A stretch of 26,514 nucleotides of DNA from a virus, in the IMG/VR virus record IMGVR_UViG_3300009774_000298, positions 1-26,514 of that record; one strand, written 5' to 3'. The notes below the pieces were generated by a model. That model was not told where the DNA came from, did no database searches, and worked only from the letters and a program-made list of their open reading frames with translations. Of this stretch, positions 1-8,569 are shown one piece after another (the stretch's first letter is position 1; the number at the start of each line of letters is the position of its first letter). Position numbers and translations under genes: made by a program.

Positions 1-396
1 ATTGGTCAGATTGTTGCCGATATGGCCGATAAGGTTGTCGGAATTGAAATCATTGAAGAAGCGGTCATTGCAGCCAATGAAAATGCTGCAACCAATGGAC
101 TTGATCATGTTCATTTCTTAGCTGGGGATGTCAAGGACATCATCAAGACTCTTGAAGGATCTCCGGACCTCATCATTCTGGATCCACCAAGAAGCGGCGT
201 GCACCCTAAGGCACTGGAATATGTCAAGGATTTTGGTGCGAAGGAAATCATCTATGTTTCCTGCAATCCGAAAACTTTAGTTATCGATCTAAATTACTTA
301 GCCCTGAATGGTTATAAGGTCATCCAAACGAAAATACTCGATCTTTTTCCTAATACGCCACACGTGGAGACTGTCGTACTGCTGGAAAGAAAATAG
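1..396 (+). CDS. rlmD: 23S rRNA (uracil-5-)-methyltransferase, C-terminal part (RlmD/RlmCD/RumA type)
   Basis: This is the C-terminal 131 codons of a SAM-dependent RNA m5U methyltransferase. The frame is open from base 1, so the N-terminal TRAM and central domains lie outside the window. Visible motifs are a Rossmann-type beginning ([17 protein letters not shown]), the DPPRSG motif, and the catalytic-cysteine motif YVSCNPKTL, in the order seen in RumA/TrmA enzymes. The family methylates a uridine of 23S rRNA using S-adenosylmethionine, and in Bacillota one enzyme (RlmCD) often modifies two sites; which one applies here cannot be told. The gene ends with TAG at 394-396 and is followed by a weak terminator. 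It is ordinary chromosomal housekeeping DNA and marks the host side of the window. Confidence 0.9.
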   Translation: MGQIVADMADKVVGIEIIEEAVIAANENAATNGLDHVHFLAGDVKDIIKTLEGSPDLIILDPPRSGVHPKALEYVKDFGAKEIIYVSCNPKTLVIDLNYLALNGYKVIQTKILDLFPNTPHVETVVLLERK

Positions 397-404
397 ATTG
401 AGAT

Positions 405-450
405 AACCCTGTAAATTAGCTATAGGAGCTGTTTCCAGGGTTTGTTCTAT
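405..450 (+). terminator. possible intrinsic terminator after the rRNA methyltransferase gene
   Basis: AACCCTG (405-411) pairs with CAGGGTT (436-442), followed by a T-rich stretch GTTCTATTT. The loop is long (24 nt) but holds a small inner AGCT/AGCT pairing. It sits 9 bases after the stop codon. The stem is short and the T tract interrupted, so the call is moderate. Confidence 0.45.
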
Positions 451-543
451 TTGGCTATAAATTATAGATTCAGGTATATAACTATGTTTATTGTTACAAG
501 GGGGTTTTTGGAATTAGATGTATTGTTTTATGGGGGTATGGGT

Positions 544-572
544 TTTGATAAATAATTAAACCATTTATCAAA
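544..572. repeat. perfect 10-bp inverted repeat upstream of the type I RM operon
   Basis: TTTGATAAAT (544-553) and ATTTATCAAA (563-572) are exact reverse complements separated by 9 nt. There is no T-tract after it, so it is not a typical terminator. It lies about 100 bp upstream of the hsdM promoter and could be a protein binding site; the function is unknown. Confidence 0.6.
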
Positions 573-654
573 TGAGACAACCTTACCTCAAACTAGATTA
601 TTTTTAACTGATTTTTATGTATATGTTTAAACTAGCATAAAGGGATTTATAGTA

Positions 655-681
655 TTGTACATGTTTTGGGACTGGTATAAT
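655..681 (+). promoter_or_regulatory. candidate extended -10 promoter for hsdMSR
   Basis: TATAAT at 676-681 is preceded by TGG, forming the extended -10 motif TGnTATAAT. TTGTAC at 655-660 is a possible -35 at a short 15-bp spacing. A second TATAAT at 703-708 (overlapping another at 708-713) has no good -35. The predicted transcript would lead into the AAGGAGG ribosome site at 739-745. Confidence 0.55.
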
Positions 682-753
682 GATAAGATTCTTTTTGAGT
701 GATATAATATAATGGATGTTACTAAACCAAAGAAAACCAAGGAGGAATTATAA

Positions 754-2235
754 TTGGCGATTACAGCACAAATGGAAAATAAATTATGGGAAATGGCAGA
801 TAAACTGAGAGGAAATATATCAGCATCGGATTATAAAGATGTCGTCTTAGGACTCATATTTTTAAAATATATTTCGGACAGTTTTGAAGAAAAATACAAT
901 GAACTTATCTCCGATGGTGAAGGATTTGAAGAAGATCGAGATGCATACGTTGAAGACAATGTTTTCTTTGTTCCAGTAACTGCAAGGTGGGGATATATCA
1001 AAAATAATGCTAAGCAGAATACAATTGGACAAATCATCGATGATGCCATGATAGCTATTGAGAAAGAAAATGCTCACCTTAAAGGTGTACTTCCAAAAAA
1101 CTACGCAAGGCAAGAGCTGGACAAGACAAAACTTGGTGAACTTGTGGACTTGTTTTCTTTCAATATGGGTAGTAAGAAAGCCAAAGCACAGGATGTACTT
1201 GGTAGTGTTTATATGTACTTCCTTGGTAAATTTGGATCTACAGACGGTGAGTTCTATACGCCAGAGACCATAGTAAAATTGCTTGTAGGGATGATTGAGC
1301 CGTATGAAGGGAGAGTATATGACCCATGCTGTGGATCAGGTGGGATGTTTGTACAATCTGCAAAGTTCATAGAAGAGCATCAGGGGAGAAAGGATAACAT
1401 CCATATTTTTGGCCAGGAATTCAATTCGAATACTTGGAAACTAGCAAAGATGAATTTAGCAATCAGAGGGCTAGACGGTAACCTTGGAGAGCGTGATGCT
1501 GATACATTTGGAAATGACCTGCATAAGAATCTTAGGGCAGATTATGTTCTGGCAAATCCCCCATTTAATATAAGTGATTATACGCTCATTCAAGACGATC
1601 CTCGTTGGAAGTATGGGATACCACCACAGAATAATGCTAACTATGCATGGATTGAGCATATGATTAGTAAATTATCTCCAAAAGGAATCGCTGGTTTTGT
1701 CTTGGCTAATGGATCCATGAGTACATCAACCAAAGCAGAGGCTGAAATTAGAAAAAATATCGTGGAAGCTGGATTAGTGGACTGCATTGTAACCATGCCA
1801 CCTAATCTTTTTTATACAGTTACGATTCCAGTTTGCTTGTGGTTTATCTCTAAAAAAAAGGATAACAGAAAGAACAAAATTCTCTTTATAGATGCGCGTA
1901 AGTTGGGATACATGGAAACCAGGAAGCATAGAGTAATGACCGACGACGAAATCAAGCAAATTTATGATACATATCATAACTGGCGTAATGGCAAAGATGA
2001 ATATGAAGACGTCCAGGGCTTTTGTAAGTCTGCTAACATTGAAGAGGTAATAGGTCATGAATACATATTGACTCCAGGTAGGTATGTAGGAATTGAAGAG
2101 GTGGCGGACGATGGAGAACCATTTGATGAAAAGATGACAAGGCTTACTGAAGAACTTGCAGAGATGTTCATCAAATCACATCATCTTGAGGAGGAAATTA
2201 AGCAACGATTGGGGGCAATCGGATATGAGTTCTAA
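754..2235 (+). CDS. hsdM: type I restriction-modification system, modification (methyltransferase) subunit HsdM
   Basis: This 493-aa N6-adenine DNA methyltransferase subunit pairs with HsdS to methylate the recognition site and joins HsdR in the restriction complex. The N-terminal 150 residues match the helical HsdM N domain. The SAM-binding motif DPCCGSGGM is at about residues 190-198, preceded by the typical GEFYTPETIV, and the catalytic NPPF is at about 268-271. The length is normal for the family. The start is TTG at 754, chosen because AAGGAGG (739-745) lies 8 bases upstream and no upstream in-frame ATG fits. The gene overlaps hsdS by 11 nt, implying translational coupling. Base composition is near 45% G+C in the one line I counted by hand (1321-1380). 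Confidence 0.96.
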   Translation: MAITAQMENKLWEMADKLRGNISASDYKDVVLGLIFLKYISDSFEEKYNELISDGEGFEEDRDAYVEDNVFFVPVTARWGYIKNNAKQNTIGQIIDDAMIAIEKENAHLKGVLPKNYARQELDKTKLGELVDLFSFNMGSKKAKAQDVLGSVYMYFLGKFGSTDGEFYTPETIVKLLVGMIEPYEGRVYDPCCGSGGMFVQSAKFIEEHQGRKDNIHIFGQEFNSNTWKLAKMNLAIRGLDGNLGERDADTFGNDLHKNLRADYVLANPPFNISDYTLIQDDPRWKYGIPPQNNANYAWIEHMISKLSPKGIAGFVLANGSMSTSTKAEAEIRKNIVEAGLVDCIVTMPPNLFYTVTIPVCLWFISKKKDNRKNKILFIDARKLGYMETRKHRVMTDDEIKQIYDTYHNWRNGKDEYEDVQGFCKSANIEEVIGHEYILTPGRYVGIEEVADDGEPFDEKMTRLTEELAEMFIKSHHLEEEIKQRLGAIGYEF

Positions 2236-3385
2236 AGACTGGAAGGTGGCTTCATTGAATGATTTATGTGAATATATTTCAAGAGGTGTAACTCCAGTGT
2301 ATTCAGATTGTAATGGAGTGGATATATTAAATCAAAAGTGTATAAGAGATAATCGAGTTTCATTTAAACAGGCAAGACTAACAAATCCAAATATGAAAAA
2401 CATTCCCGAGGCTAAATATCTGCAAATAAATGATATTCTAGTCAATTCAACAGGTGTCGGTACGTTAGGTAGAGTAGCTCAAATAAAGGTAATTGATAGG
2501 AAAACAACCGTTGATTCTCACGTAACAATAGTGAGAGCTAGTAATAGTGTGAATGCAAGATTTCTTGGATACAATCTGTATATGCAGCAGCCTAGTATTG
2601 AGGCATTAGCTGAGGGCTCAACCGGTCAGACAGAACTATCAAGATTAAGATTAGCAGAAACGATAAAGGTATTATTACCTACTCCGAGAGAACAACAATT
2701 AATTGCAGAAACTATTTCATGTTTAGATGACAAAATTGATGTAAATAGAAAGATAAATGATAATTTAGAGCAGCAAGTTCAGGCGATTTTCAAATCCTGG
2801 TTTTTAGATTTTGAACCTTTTCAAAAAGAAAATTCGGAAAATCTTCCATCAGGCTGGATGTTCTATATGTTAGGAGATGTTACAGAAATGAGTGCTGGTG
2901 GAGATAAGCCACTAGTATTTTCAAAAACACCTACTGAAATCTGTCAAATACCGATATACTCCAATGGAATAAATAATTATGGTCTTTTTGGATATACAGA
3001 TACTGCGAAAATAACTTCTGAAAGTGTCACCGTATCTGCAAGAGGTACTATTGGTTTTACTTGTTTAAGAGAAACGCCTTATGTTCCTATCGTTCGTCTA
3101 GTTTCGATAATTCCTAATGATGATTTTTTATCTAGTAAATACTTATACATTTGGTTGAAAAATTCAAATATTAGTGGCACTGGAACTACACAGCAACAGC
3201 TTACAGTACCTGACTTTAAAAGAACGAATATACTAATCCCTATATTTGATGTGATGGAACAATTCACATCAATTGTTAATCCTCTATTTACTAGAATCAC
3301 GGCTAATAGAAATGAAATCGACAAGCTTGCAGAACTTCGTGACACAATGATTCCTAAGTTAATGTCCGGTGAAATCGATATGTAA
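2225..3385 (+). CDS. hsdS: type I restriction-modification system, specificity subunit HsdS
   Basis: This 386-aa subunit chooses the bipartite DNA target. Two target recognition domains are visible, each followed by a helical spacer. TRD1 spans about residues 1-155 and is followed by PTPREQQLIAETISCLDDKI and a coiled segment. TRD2 spans about 210-350 and ends in a second helix with LRDTMIPKLMSGEI, the usual HsdS C terminus. I start at ATG 2225 because it opens with the family-like SSKDWKVASLNDL, sits inside the 3' end of hsdM, and has a G-rich site (GGGGG near 2211) upstream; an in-frame ATG at 2156 would add 23 residues read inside hsdM. The gene is clearly more AT-rich than hsdM (16 of 60 G+C in line 2341-2400), as expected for frequently exchanged specificity genes. 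Confidence 0.93.
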   Translation: MSSKDWKVASLNDLCEYISRGVTPVYSDCNGVDILNQKCIRDNRVSFKQARLTNPNMKNIPEAKYLQINDILVNSTGVGTLGRVAQIKVIDRKTTVDSHVTIVRASNSVNARFLGYNLYMQQPSIEALAEGSTGQTELSRLRLAETIKVLLPTPREQQLIAETISCLDDKIDVNRKINDNLEQQVQAIFKSWFLDFEPFQKENSENLPSGWMFYMLGDVTEMSAGGDKPLVFSKTPTEICQIPIYSNGINNYGLFGYTDTAKITSESVTVSARGTIGFTCLRETPYVPIVRLVSIIPNDDFLSSKYLYIWLKNSNISGTGTTQQQLTVPDFKRTNILIPIFDVMEQFTSIVNPLFTRITANRNEIDKLAELRDTMIPKLMSGEIDM

Positions 3386-3522
3386 GCAATAAGATTCTAA
3401 GCCGCTAAATTATCATTTATCCGAGTATTGTTCAAACCGATAACCATAATCCCAACTAAATTTGTTTTGTAATTATTAATGTCTCGAGAACATAGTAATA
3501 TTCGATAAAAGGGGTGCCGTAT

Positions 3523-6500
3523 ATGAAAAGTAATCCTTTCTGCGAGTCTCATTTAGAAGAAGCCACGCTTGAGTGGTTTCAAGAATTAGGATACGATATT
3601 ATTTTTGGACCTGATATAGCGCCAGATGGTTCATATCCTGAACGTAAAGACTATAGCGAAATCATCCTAACTGATAGGCTTAGAGATTCATTGATAAAGA
3701 TTAATCCAATGCTCCCTGAGTATGCCATAGATGAGGCCGTACGAGAGGTACTTATCCCAAAGAATCCAAGTCTAATCATGAACAATAAATCCTTTCAAAA
3801 GATGATGACCAATGGAATAGATGTCCAGGTCAAGAAGAGGGATTCCAGTTATAAGACAGAAAAAGCTTATGTGTTTGATTTTAATAATACCCTCAACAAC
3901 AGCTTCATTGCAGTAAATCAGTTTACCATTATTGAACATGGCATCGAAAAAAGACCCGATGTCATTATATTTATTAATGGTATTCCACTTGTCGTCATTG
4001 AATTAAAGAGTGCGAGCTCTGAAACAGTTAGCATTTCGGATGCATTCAATCAGCTCCAGACCTATAAGATCAAGATCCCATCGCTCTTTACCTATAATTC
4101 ATTTATGGTCATTAGTGACGGTATCAATGCCAAAGCAGGAACACTTACTTCAGACGAAGAAAGATTTATGTCCTGGCGCACAATTGATGGTATGGATGTA
4201 GCTTCCCATGCTATTCCTCAACTCGAGGTCCTGATTAAAGGAATGTTCCAAATGGAACGCTTCCTGGATATTATTAACCACTTTGTGCTCTTTCAAAGCA
4301 ATGGTTCTGACTTCACAAAAATCCTTGCAGGATATCATCAGTATCATGCAGTCAATAAGGCTGTAGAAAGTACGCAAAGAGCTACTAATGAAAAGGGAGA
4401 TAGACGTATCGGTGTCATCTGGCATACTCAAGGTAGCGGAAAGAGCCTGTCTATGGTCTTCTATGCAGGAAAGCTCGTCATCAACAAAGAACTGGAGAAT
4501 CCCACAATTGTCGTGATAACAGATAGAAATGATCTGGATGATCAACTATATGGAACCTTTTTAAAAAGTGAAGATATTATAAGAAGCAAACCAGTTCAGG
4601 CTGAAGACCGGATCCATCTCAGAGATCTTCTGAATAATCGTACCAGTGGAGGCGTTATTTTCACCACCATTCAAAAATTCTCGCCCCCTGAATTAACTGA
4701 AGAAAACATGTCTAAAAGCGAAACTAATGTTCCTAATTGGAGAGGCTATATCGGAGACGAAATTGTGCTAACAAACCGCAAGAATGTCATTGTTATAGCG
4801 GATGAAGCGCATCGAAGTCAGTATGGATTTGGAGCACAAGTCATAACAGCAAATAATCTTGCTGAAACAAAATTCGGATATGCAAGGTACATGCATGACA
4901 GCTTACCAAATGCTTCATATATCGGATTCACAGGGACACCGGTGGAACTTACGGATAAAAACACCCGAGCAGTATTTGGAGATTATATCGATGTTTATGA
5001 TATGACTAGAGCTGTAGAGGATGGTACTACAGTTAAAATCTTCTATGAAAGCAGAATTGCGAAACTGGAGATCCCTGAAAATCTAAAGCCTAGGATTGAT
5101 CCGGAGTATGATGAAATTACGGAGAAGCAGGAGCTTACACAGAAGGAACAGCTAAAAAGTAAATGGGCACGACTAGAAGCTGTCGTAGGAACCCATGAGC
5201 GAATCAAGCAGATTGCTAAGGATATCGTTGCCCATTTTGAAAAACGTGAACAAGCGCAAGAGTACGAAGGTGGTAAAGCTATGATCGTGGCAATGAGCAG
5301 AAGGATTGCGATCGAAATCTATAAGGAAATTGTAGTGCTTCGTCCAGACTGGCATAGCGATGATCTTATGAAGGGGAAAATCAAGATCGTCATGACAGGA
5401 AGTTCATCCGATTCTTTAGATTGGCAACCTTTTATTGGGACCAAGTTTAATCGGGAAACACTAGGGGCAAGGATGAAGGACAGAAAAGATGAGCTTAAAC
5501 TTGTGATTGTAAGAGATATGTGGCTAACTGGATTTGATGTGCCAAGTCTCCATACCATGTATATTGATAAGCCGATGAGCGGTCATAACCTCATGCAGGC
5601 AATTGCTCGAGTAAACCGTGTATTTAAGGAGAAACAGGGTGGCCTCATTGTGGACTACATCGGAATTGCTGAGAATCTTAAAGAAGCGTTGGCCCAATAT
5701 ACAAAGCAGGATCAAGAGACAGCTGGAGTAGATACAGAGCAGGCAGCTCAGGTATTGCTTGAAAAATATGACTTGATTAGAGAGCTTCTACACGGTCACA
5801 ATTATCAAAAGTTCTTTACAGGAAAAGCCAGCGAGAAGATGCAGGCAATCATTGAGACTATGGATTACATCTTGGGGTTGAGTAAGGAAAGGAAAGATGA
5901 CTACATCAAGCTTGTCACAGAACTGAGCCAGGCTTATTCCTTATGCTCTACAACAGATTCTGCGCTCAGGCTCAATGAAGAAGTAGGATTCCATAAAGCA
6001 GTCAAAGCAAGTATCATGAAAATTATGATCGATGACAATAGAAAGAAAACGACAGCACAGCTGGACAACGAGATTAATCAACTGATTTCCAAATCTATTT
6101 CTTCGAATGAAGTTGTAGATATCCTAAGCTCAGTGGGTCTCTCAAAACCTAACATCGCTATCCTTTCTGATGAATTCCTAGAGGAAATAAAGGGTATGAA
6201 GCAGAAGAACTTAGCTTTACAGCTACTTAATAGACTTATTGCGGGTGGAATCCGGATGTATTCTAGAACAAACCTTGTACAGGCAAAAAAGTTTTCTGAA
6301 ATGCTGGATGCTTCCATTCGTAAGTATATGAGTCGAACAATTGAAACAACCCAGGTGATCATGGAACTAATCGAACTGGCGAAGAAGATCACAGAAGCTG
6401 AAAAGCGGGGAGAGAGTACTGGGCTAACTTCAGATGAACTGGCTTTTTATGATGCGCTTGCTGATAATGAATCTGCGCGTGAGATTATGGGTGATGATAT

Positions 6501-6708
6501 TCTAAAGCAAATTGCTAGGGAACTGACCCTATCTATTCGGAATAATTTGAGTGTAGACTGGGCAATTCGAGATAGTGTCCAGGCGAAAATGAAAATGATT
6601 ATAAAGAGGCTTCTCAAGAAATATGGATACCCACCGGATAAAACGGAAGCTGCAGTGACTGTAATTATGGAACAATCTATATTGATGTGTGAGAAGGAAA
6701 GTGCTTAG
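3523..6708 (+). CDS. hsdR: type I restriction-modification system, endonuclease/translocase subunit HsdR
   Basis: This 1061-aa subunit cleaves unmethylated DNA after ATP-driven translocation. The N-terminal nuclease has the PD-(D/E)XK signature (RPDVIIF, D146, then VVIELKS with E160 and K162). The SF2 translocase motor has Walker A TQGSGKS at about 302-308, DEAHRSQYG at about 427, motif III FTGTP at about 469, and motif VI-like [14 protein letters not shown] helical C-terminal domain contacts the methyltransferase. The length is normal and the reading frame intact. I prefer ATG 3523 over GTG 3514 because AAAAGGGG (3507-3514) is well spaced for the ATG and would overlap the GTG. A 137-base gap separates it from hsdS, so it may be read through or have its own weak promoter. 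Confidence 0.95.
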   Translation: MKSNPFCESHLEEATLEWFQELGYDIIFGPDIAPDGSYPERKDYSEIILTDRLRDSLIKINPMLPEYAIDEAVREVLIPKNPSLIMNNKSFQKMMTNGIDVQVKKRDSSYKTEKAYVFDFNNTLNNSFIAVNQFTIIEHGIEKRPDVIIFINGIPLVVIELKSASSETVSISDAFNQLQTYKIKIPSLFTYNSFMVISDGINAKAGTLTSDEERFMSWRTIDGMDVASHAIPQLEVLIKGMFQMERFLDIINHFVLFQSNGSDFTKILAGYHQYHAVNKAVESTQRATNEKGDRRIGVIWHTQGSGKSLSMVFYAGKLVINKELENPTIVVITDRNDLDDQLYGTFLKSEDIIRSKPVQAEDRIHLRDLLNNRTSGGVIFTTIQKFSPPELTEENMSKSETNVPNWRGYIGDEIVLTNRKNVIVIADEAHRSQYGFGAQVITANNLAETKFGYARYMHDSLPNASYIGFTGTPVELTDKNTRAVFGDYIDVYDMTRAVEDGTTVKIFYESRIAKLEIPENLKPRIDPEYDEITEKQELTQKEQLKSKWARLEAVVGTHERIKQIAKDIVAHFEKREQAQEYEGGKAMIVAMSRRIAIEIYKEIVVLRPDWHSDDLMKGKIKIVMTGSSSDSLDWQPFIGTKFNRETLGARMKDRKDELKLVIVRDMWLTGFDVPSLHTMYIDKPMSGHNLMQAIARVNRVFKEKQGGLIVDYIGIAENLKEALAQYTKQDQETAGVDTEQAAQVLLEKYDLIRELLHGHNYQKFFTGKASEKMQAIIETMDYILGLSKERKDDYIKLVTELSQAYSLCSTTDSALRLNEEVGFHKAVKASIMKIMIDDNRKKTTAQLDNEINQLISKSISSNEVVDILSSVGLSKPNIAILSDEFLEEIKGMKQKNLALQLLNRLIAGGIRMYSRTNLVQAKKFSEMLDASIRKYMSRTIETTQVIMELIELAKKITEAEKRGESTGLTSDELAFYDALADNESAREIMGDDILKQIARELTLSIRNNLSVDWAIRDSVQAKMKMIIKRLLKKYGYPPDKTEAAVTVIMEQSILMCEKESA

Positions 6709-6806
6709 TAAAGAACATCATGATAAATTGCTTATTTTTCTAAAACTAGATGACTCGTTTCGTCTTTGTTTGGAAATTTTAATAATGAGTATTGGAGGGG
6801 TCTTCA

Positions 6807-7703
6807 TTGTCGGATATAAAGCTGTTTTCTACTGAAGTAGGTGTAACAGAACTACCATCATCATCAGTTGTACTTGAAAAAGACTTGCAAATTTTAATCG
6901 AACAAAATATGGCGACATTTTTTGGAGTTACATTTCTAAAAAGTGAATATCCAATCACAAATGGAAGAATTGATAGTCTAGGAATTGATGAGAATTATTG
7001 TCCTGTAATTTTTGAATATAAAAGGAGTCTTAATGAAAATGTAATAAACCAAGGATTATTCTATTTAGATTGGCTACTGGATCACAAGGCAGATTTCAAG
7101 CTTAGTGTCATGGAAAAATTAGGTAAGGAAGTAGCTGATAAGATTGATTGGACAATTCCATGTGTTATTTGTATTGCATCGGATTTCACTAAGTTTGACG
7201 AACATGCTGTTAACCAAATGCAGAGAAATATTAAACTTGTGCGATATAGAAAATTCGGAAATAATTTAATACTATTTGAACATATAAATGCGCCTACTTT
7301 GAAAGCAATAACTGAAGTGTCCGATTCTGGTGGAAATGGCAAGAACACAAGTCAGAATTCATTTCTAAAACAATACGATGGTGCACAGTACGAACTTAGG
7401 AAGATCTATGATTCAATAAGAAATTATATAATGTCACTTGGTGACGATATTTCTGAAAATCAGTTAAAGTTCTATGTTGCTTTCAAAAAAATTAAAAATA
7501 TTGTTTGTGTTGAAATATACAAGAAAAAGATATTACTTTATCTGAAGTTAAATCCGGATGATGTAGAAATGGTCGAATTTTTCTCGAGAGATATGAGAAA
7601 TATTGGGCATTACGGAACTGGAGATGTGCAAATAATAGTTAATAATGTTGAGGACTTTGAGCGGGCTAAAGCATATATTGATAAAGCATACCATCAAAAT
7701 TAA
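6807..7703 (+). CDS. PD-(D/E)XK nuclease-like protein with C-terminal DUF5655 domain
   Basis: The protein has 298 aa. The N-terminal half carries a restriction-endonuclease-like core: RIDSLGID with D56, then VIFEYKR with E70 and K72, the acidic/lysine triad of PD-(D/E)XK folds (NucS/DUF91-like). The C-terminal part (about 190-298), with FYVAFKKIKNIVCVEI, LYLKLNP and RNIGHYGTGDVQI, matches DUF5655. Members are often annotated only as predicted transport or hypothetical proteins, and the biochemical role is not established. The start is TTG 6807, six bases after GGAGGGG (6794-6800); the upstream in-frame TTG at 6792 overlaps this ribosome site. The gene follows hsdR by 98 bases and shares the AT-rich composition of hsdS. 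By context it may be an accessory nuclease of the defence locus, which is inference. Confidence 0.8.
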   Translation: MSDIKLFSTEVGVTELPSSSVVLEKDLQILIEQNMATFFGVTFLKSEYPITNGRIDSLGIDENYCPVIFEYKRSLNENVINQGLFYLDWLLDHKADFKLSVMEKLGKEVADKIDWTIPCVICIASDFTKFDEHAVNQMQRNIKLVRYRKFGNNLILFEHINAPTLKAITEVSDSGGNGKNTSQNSFLKQYDGAQYELRKIYDSIRNYIMSLGDDISENQLKFYVAFKKIKNIVCVEIYKKKILLYLKLNPDDVEMVEFFSRDMRNIGHYGTGDVQIIVNNVEDFERAKAYIDKAYHQN

Positions 7704-7731
7704 TGTGAAACTGAATAGACCAAACGAAGGC

Positions 7732-7760
7732 TTCCACTTTGAGAACAAACATTCTATAAT
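7732..7760 (+). promoter_or_regulatory. candidate promoter for the small broken gene
   Basis: A consensus TATAAT at 7755-7760 lies 17 bp after a weak -35 TTCCAC (7732-7737). It is followed by the ribosome site AAGGGGTG and ATG 7785. Confidence 0.4.
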
Positions 7761-7784
7761 ATATCTCAAGAAGGGGTGAATATT

Positions 7785-8045
7785 ATGGAATCGAAATTCT
7801 TGGAAGTGGAAGTCTTGTCCTAAAGTAAACCGGGACAACCACCAAGACCTGTCTCGTTCAGGTTCATGATGGGTGAAGAAATGTTCAAGGGTAAAGTACT
7901 CAAGGTGAAAGATATGAAACTGGATAATCGAATGGGAAATAAAATATTTGAGTATTTGTGTGATGCGGTGATCGAAGGAAATGGAAGTACAGTCAAGATT
8001 GGCTATGAGAAGGACAGTATGAAGTGGTATTTAAAAAACCTGTAA
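7785..8045 (+). pseudogene. small gene interrupted by an in-frame TAA (unknown family)
   Basis: ATG 7785 follows a good ribosome site (AAGGGGTG) and reads MESKFLEVEVLS, then hits TAA at 7821-7823. The same frame stays open without interruption from 7824 to TAA 8043-8045 and reads SKPGQPPRPVSFRF and onward, ending KWYLKNL. The two parts are in one frame and look like one protein of about 86 residues with a premature stop. The downstream part could restart at ATG 7866 or 7869 (59 or 58 aa), but no clear ribosome site precedes these. The beta-rich layout (EVEVLS, RPVSFRF, KGKVLKV, TVKIGYE) recalls small Bacillota proteins of the DUF6504 type; that is only an impression. A strong terminator follows directly. 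Confidence 0.55.
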
Positions 8046-8054
8046 ATAATTGAT

Positions 8055-8089
8055 GAGTCATCTAGCTTAAAGATGGCTCTTTTATTTTT
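8055..8089 (+). terminator. intrinsic terminator
   Basis: GAGTCATCT (8055-8063) pairs with AGATGGCTC (8071-8079): nine pairs with one G-T wobble and a 7-nt loop. The T-rich tract TTTTATTTTT follows at once. It ends the transcript of the small broken gene and separates it from the phage region. Confidence 0.88.
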
Positions 8090-8133
8090 ACCTAAATTTT
8101 TGTAAATATTAAAATATATATTAAAATACACCA

Positions 8134-8162
8134 TTTACAGAACAGTAGTTCTGTTTTATAAT
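8134..8162 (+). promoter_or_regulatory. sigma-70-type promoter with a LexA-like box in its spacer
   Basis: TTTACA (8134-8139), a 17-bp spacer and TATAAT (8157-8162) form a near-consensus promoter. The spacer and the end of the -35 hold ACAGAAC (8137-8143), AGTA, GTTCTGT (8148-8154), a perfect 7-bp dyad whose core GAAC-N4-GTTC matches the Gram-positive LexA (SOS) box. A bound repressor there would block polymerase. The gene downstream is the Com-like zinc ribbon at 8216. Confidence 0.75.
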
Positions 8163-8215
8163 GAGCATACGGAATAGGCTACAGGAATGTGCGGAAAATG
8201 AAGGAGAGGTATGGT

Positions 8216-8392
8216 ATGAACGAAACAGTGAAGTGCCCCAGCTGCAAACGGCGGCTGTTTGATAAATTAGATGATACTAGTGGTGTGATTGAAATTAAGT
8301 GTCCCAATTGTAAAACAGTGCTTAAAATAAAATTAGAACGAGGAATTGAAAAGAAATTATATAAATCTATACCGAGCAAAGGATCCGATTAA
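8216..8392 (+). CDS. Com-like zinc ribbon protein
   Basis: This 58-aa protein has two knuckles, CPSC (C7, C10) and CPNC (C29, C32), with KRRLF after the first and GVIEIKCPNCKTV around the second. That is the layout of the Mu Com family, whose founding member binds mom mRNA and switches on its translation. A zinc-binding nucleic-acid-binding role is likely; the target here is unknown. The start is ATG 8216 because AAGGAGAGG (8201-8209) is correctly spaced; an in-frame GTG 8189 and ATG 8198 lie upstream or too close to that site. It is a single-gene unit between the LexA-box promoter and a strong terminator. Com genes often sit near DNA modification genes, and a methyltransferase lies 14 kb downstream here. 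Confidence 0.75.
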   Translation: MNETVKCPSCKRRLFDKLDDTSGVIEIKCPNCKTVLKIKLERGIEKKLYKSIPSKGSD

Positions 8393-8417
8393 ACTATCGA
8401 GTTTGATCTGAGTTACC

Positions 8418-8470
8418 AAATCGCCGGATAGCTACTTTAATGCAAAGTGGTTATCCGGCGATTTTTTATT
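8418..8470 (+). terminator. strong intrinsic terminator
   Basis: AAATCGCCGGATA (8418-8430) is the exact complement of TATCCGGCGATTT (8452-8464), a 13-bp GC-rich stem. A short inner helix ACTTT/AAAGT sits in the loop, and a T-rich tract (8462-8470) overlaps the stem end. It isolates the Com-like gene from the early operon. Confidence 0.93.
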
Positions 8471-8494
8471 TTGAAAATTTTTAAAGAAACATTT

Positions 8495-8539
8495 TTAACT
8501 ATGAAATGAACTTGCATAGTTAACTTTTATTCTTAATAC
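8495..8539 (+). promoter_or_regulatory. early phage promoter with operator-like inverted repeat
   Basis: TTAACTATG (8495-8503) and CATAGTTAA (8515-8523) form a perfect 9-bp dyad with an 11-nt spacer. The right arm overlaps a possible -35 TTGCAT (8512-8517), followed after 16 bp by TAATAC (8534-8539) as -10. The next gene has the ribosome site AAAGGAGGTGA. The arrangement fits a repressor-controlled early promoter; the regulator is not identified. Confidence 0.6.
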
Positions 8540-8569
8540 ACAGAGCAAAAGAAAGGAGGTGAGAAAGCG

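Larger units (their letters stand above)
397..753. other. AT-rich intergenic region between rlmD and hsdM
   Basis: There are 357 bases without a convincing gene. The stretch holds the weak terminator at 405-450, a perfect 10-bp inverted repeat at 544-572, an extended -10 promoter ending at 681 and a second TATAAT-rich stretch at 703-713. No RNA gene was recognised. The host-like methyltransferase and the restriction locus meet here, so it may be the left junction of an acquired island. I saw no att-like direct repeat that proves this. Confidence 0.6.

Noticed and set aside
4150-4545. Minus-strand open frame inside hsdR (131 codons)
   Set aside because: It lies opposite a certain gene, has no recognisable motif or ribosome site, and follows codon bias of the + strand gene.
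6748-6770. Weak hairpin AGATGA/TCGTCT with TTTGTTT after hsdR
   Set aside because: Only six pairs with one wobble and a broken T tract; not strong enough to call a terminator.
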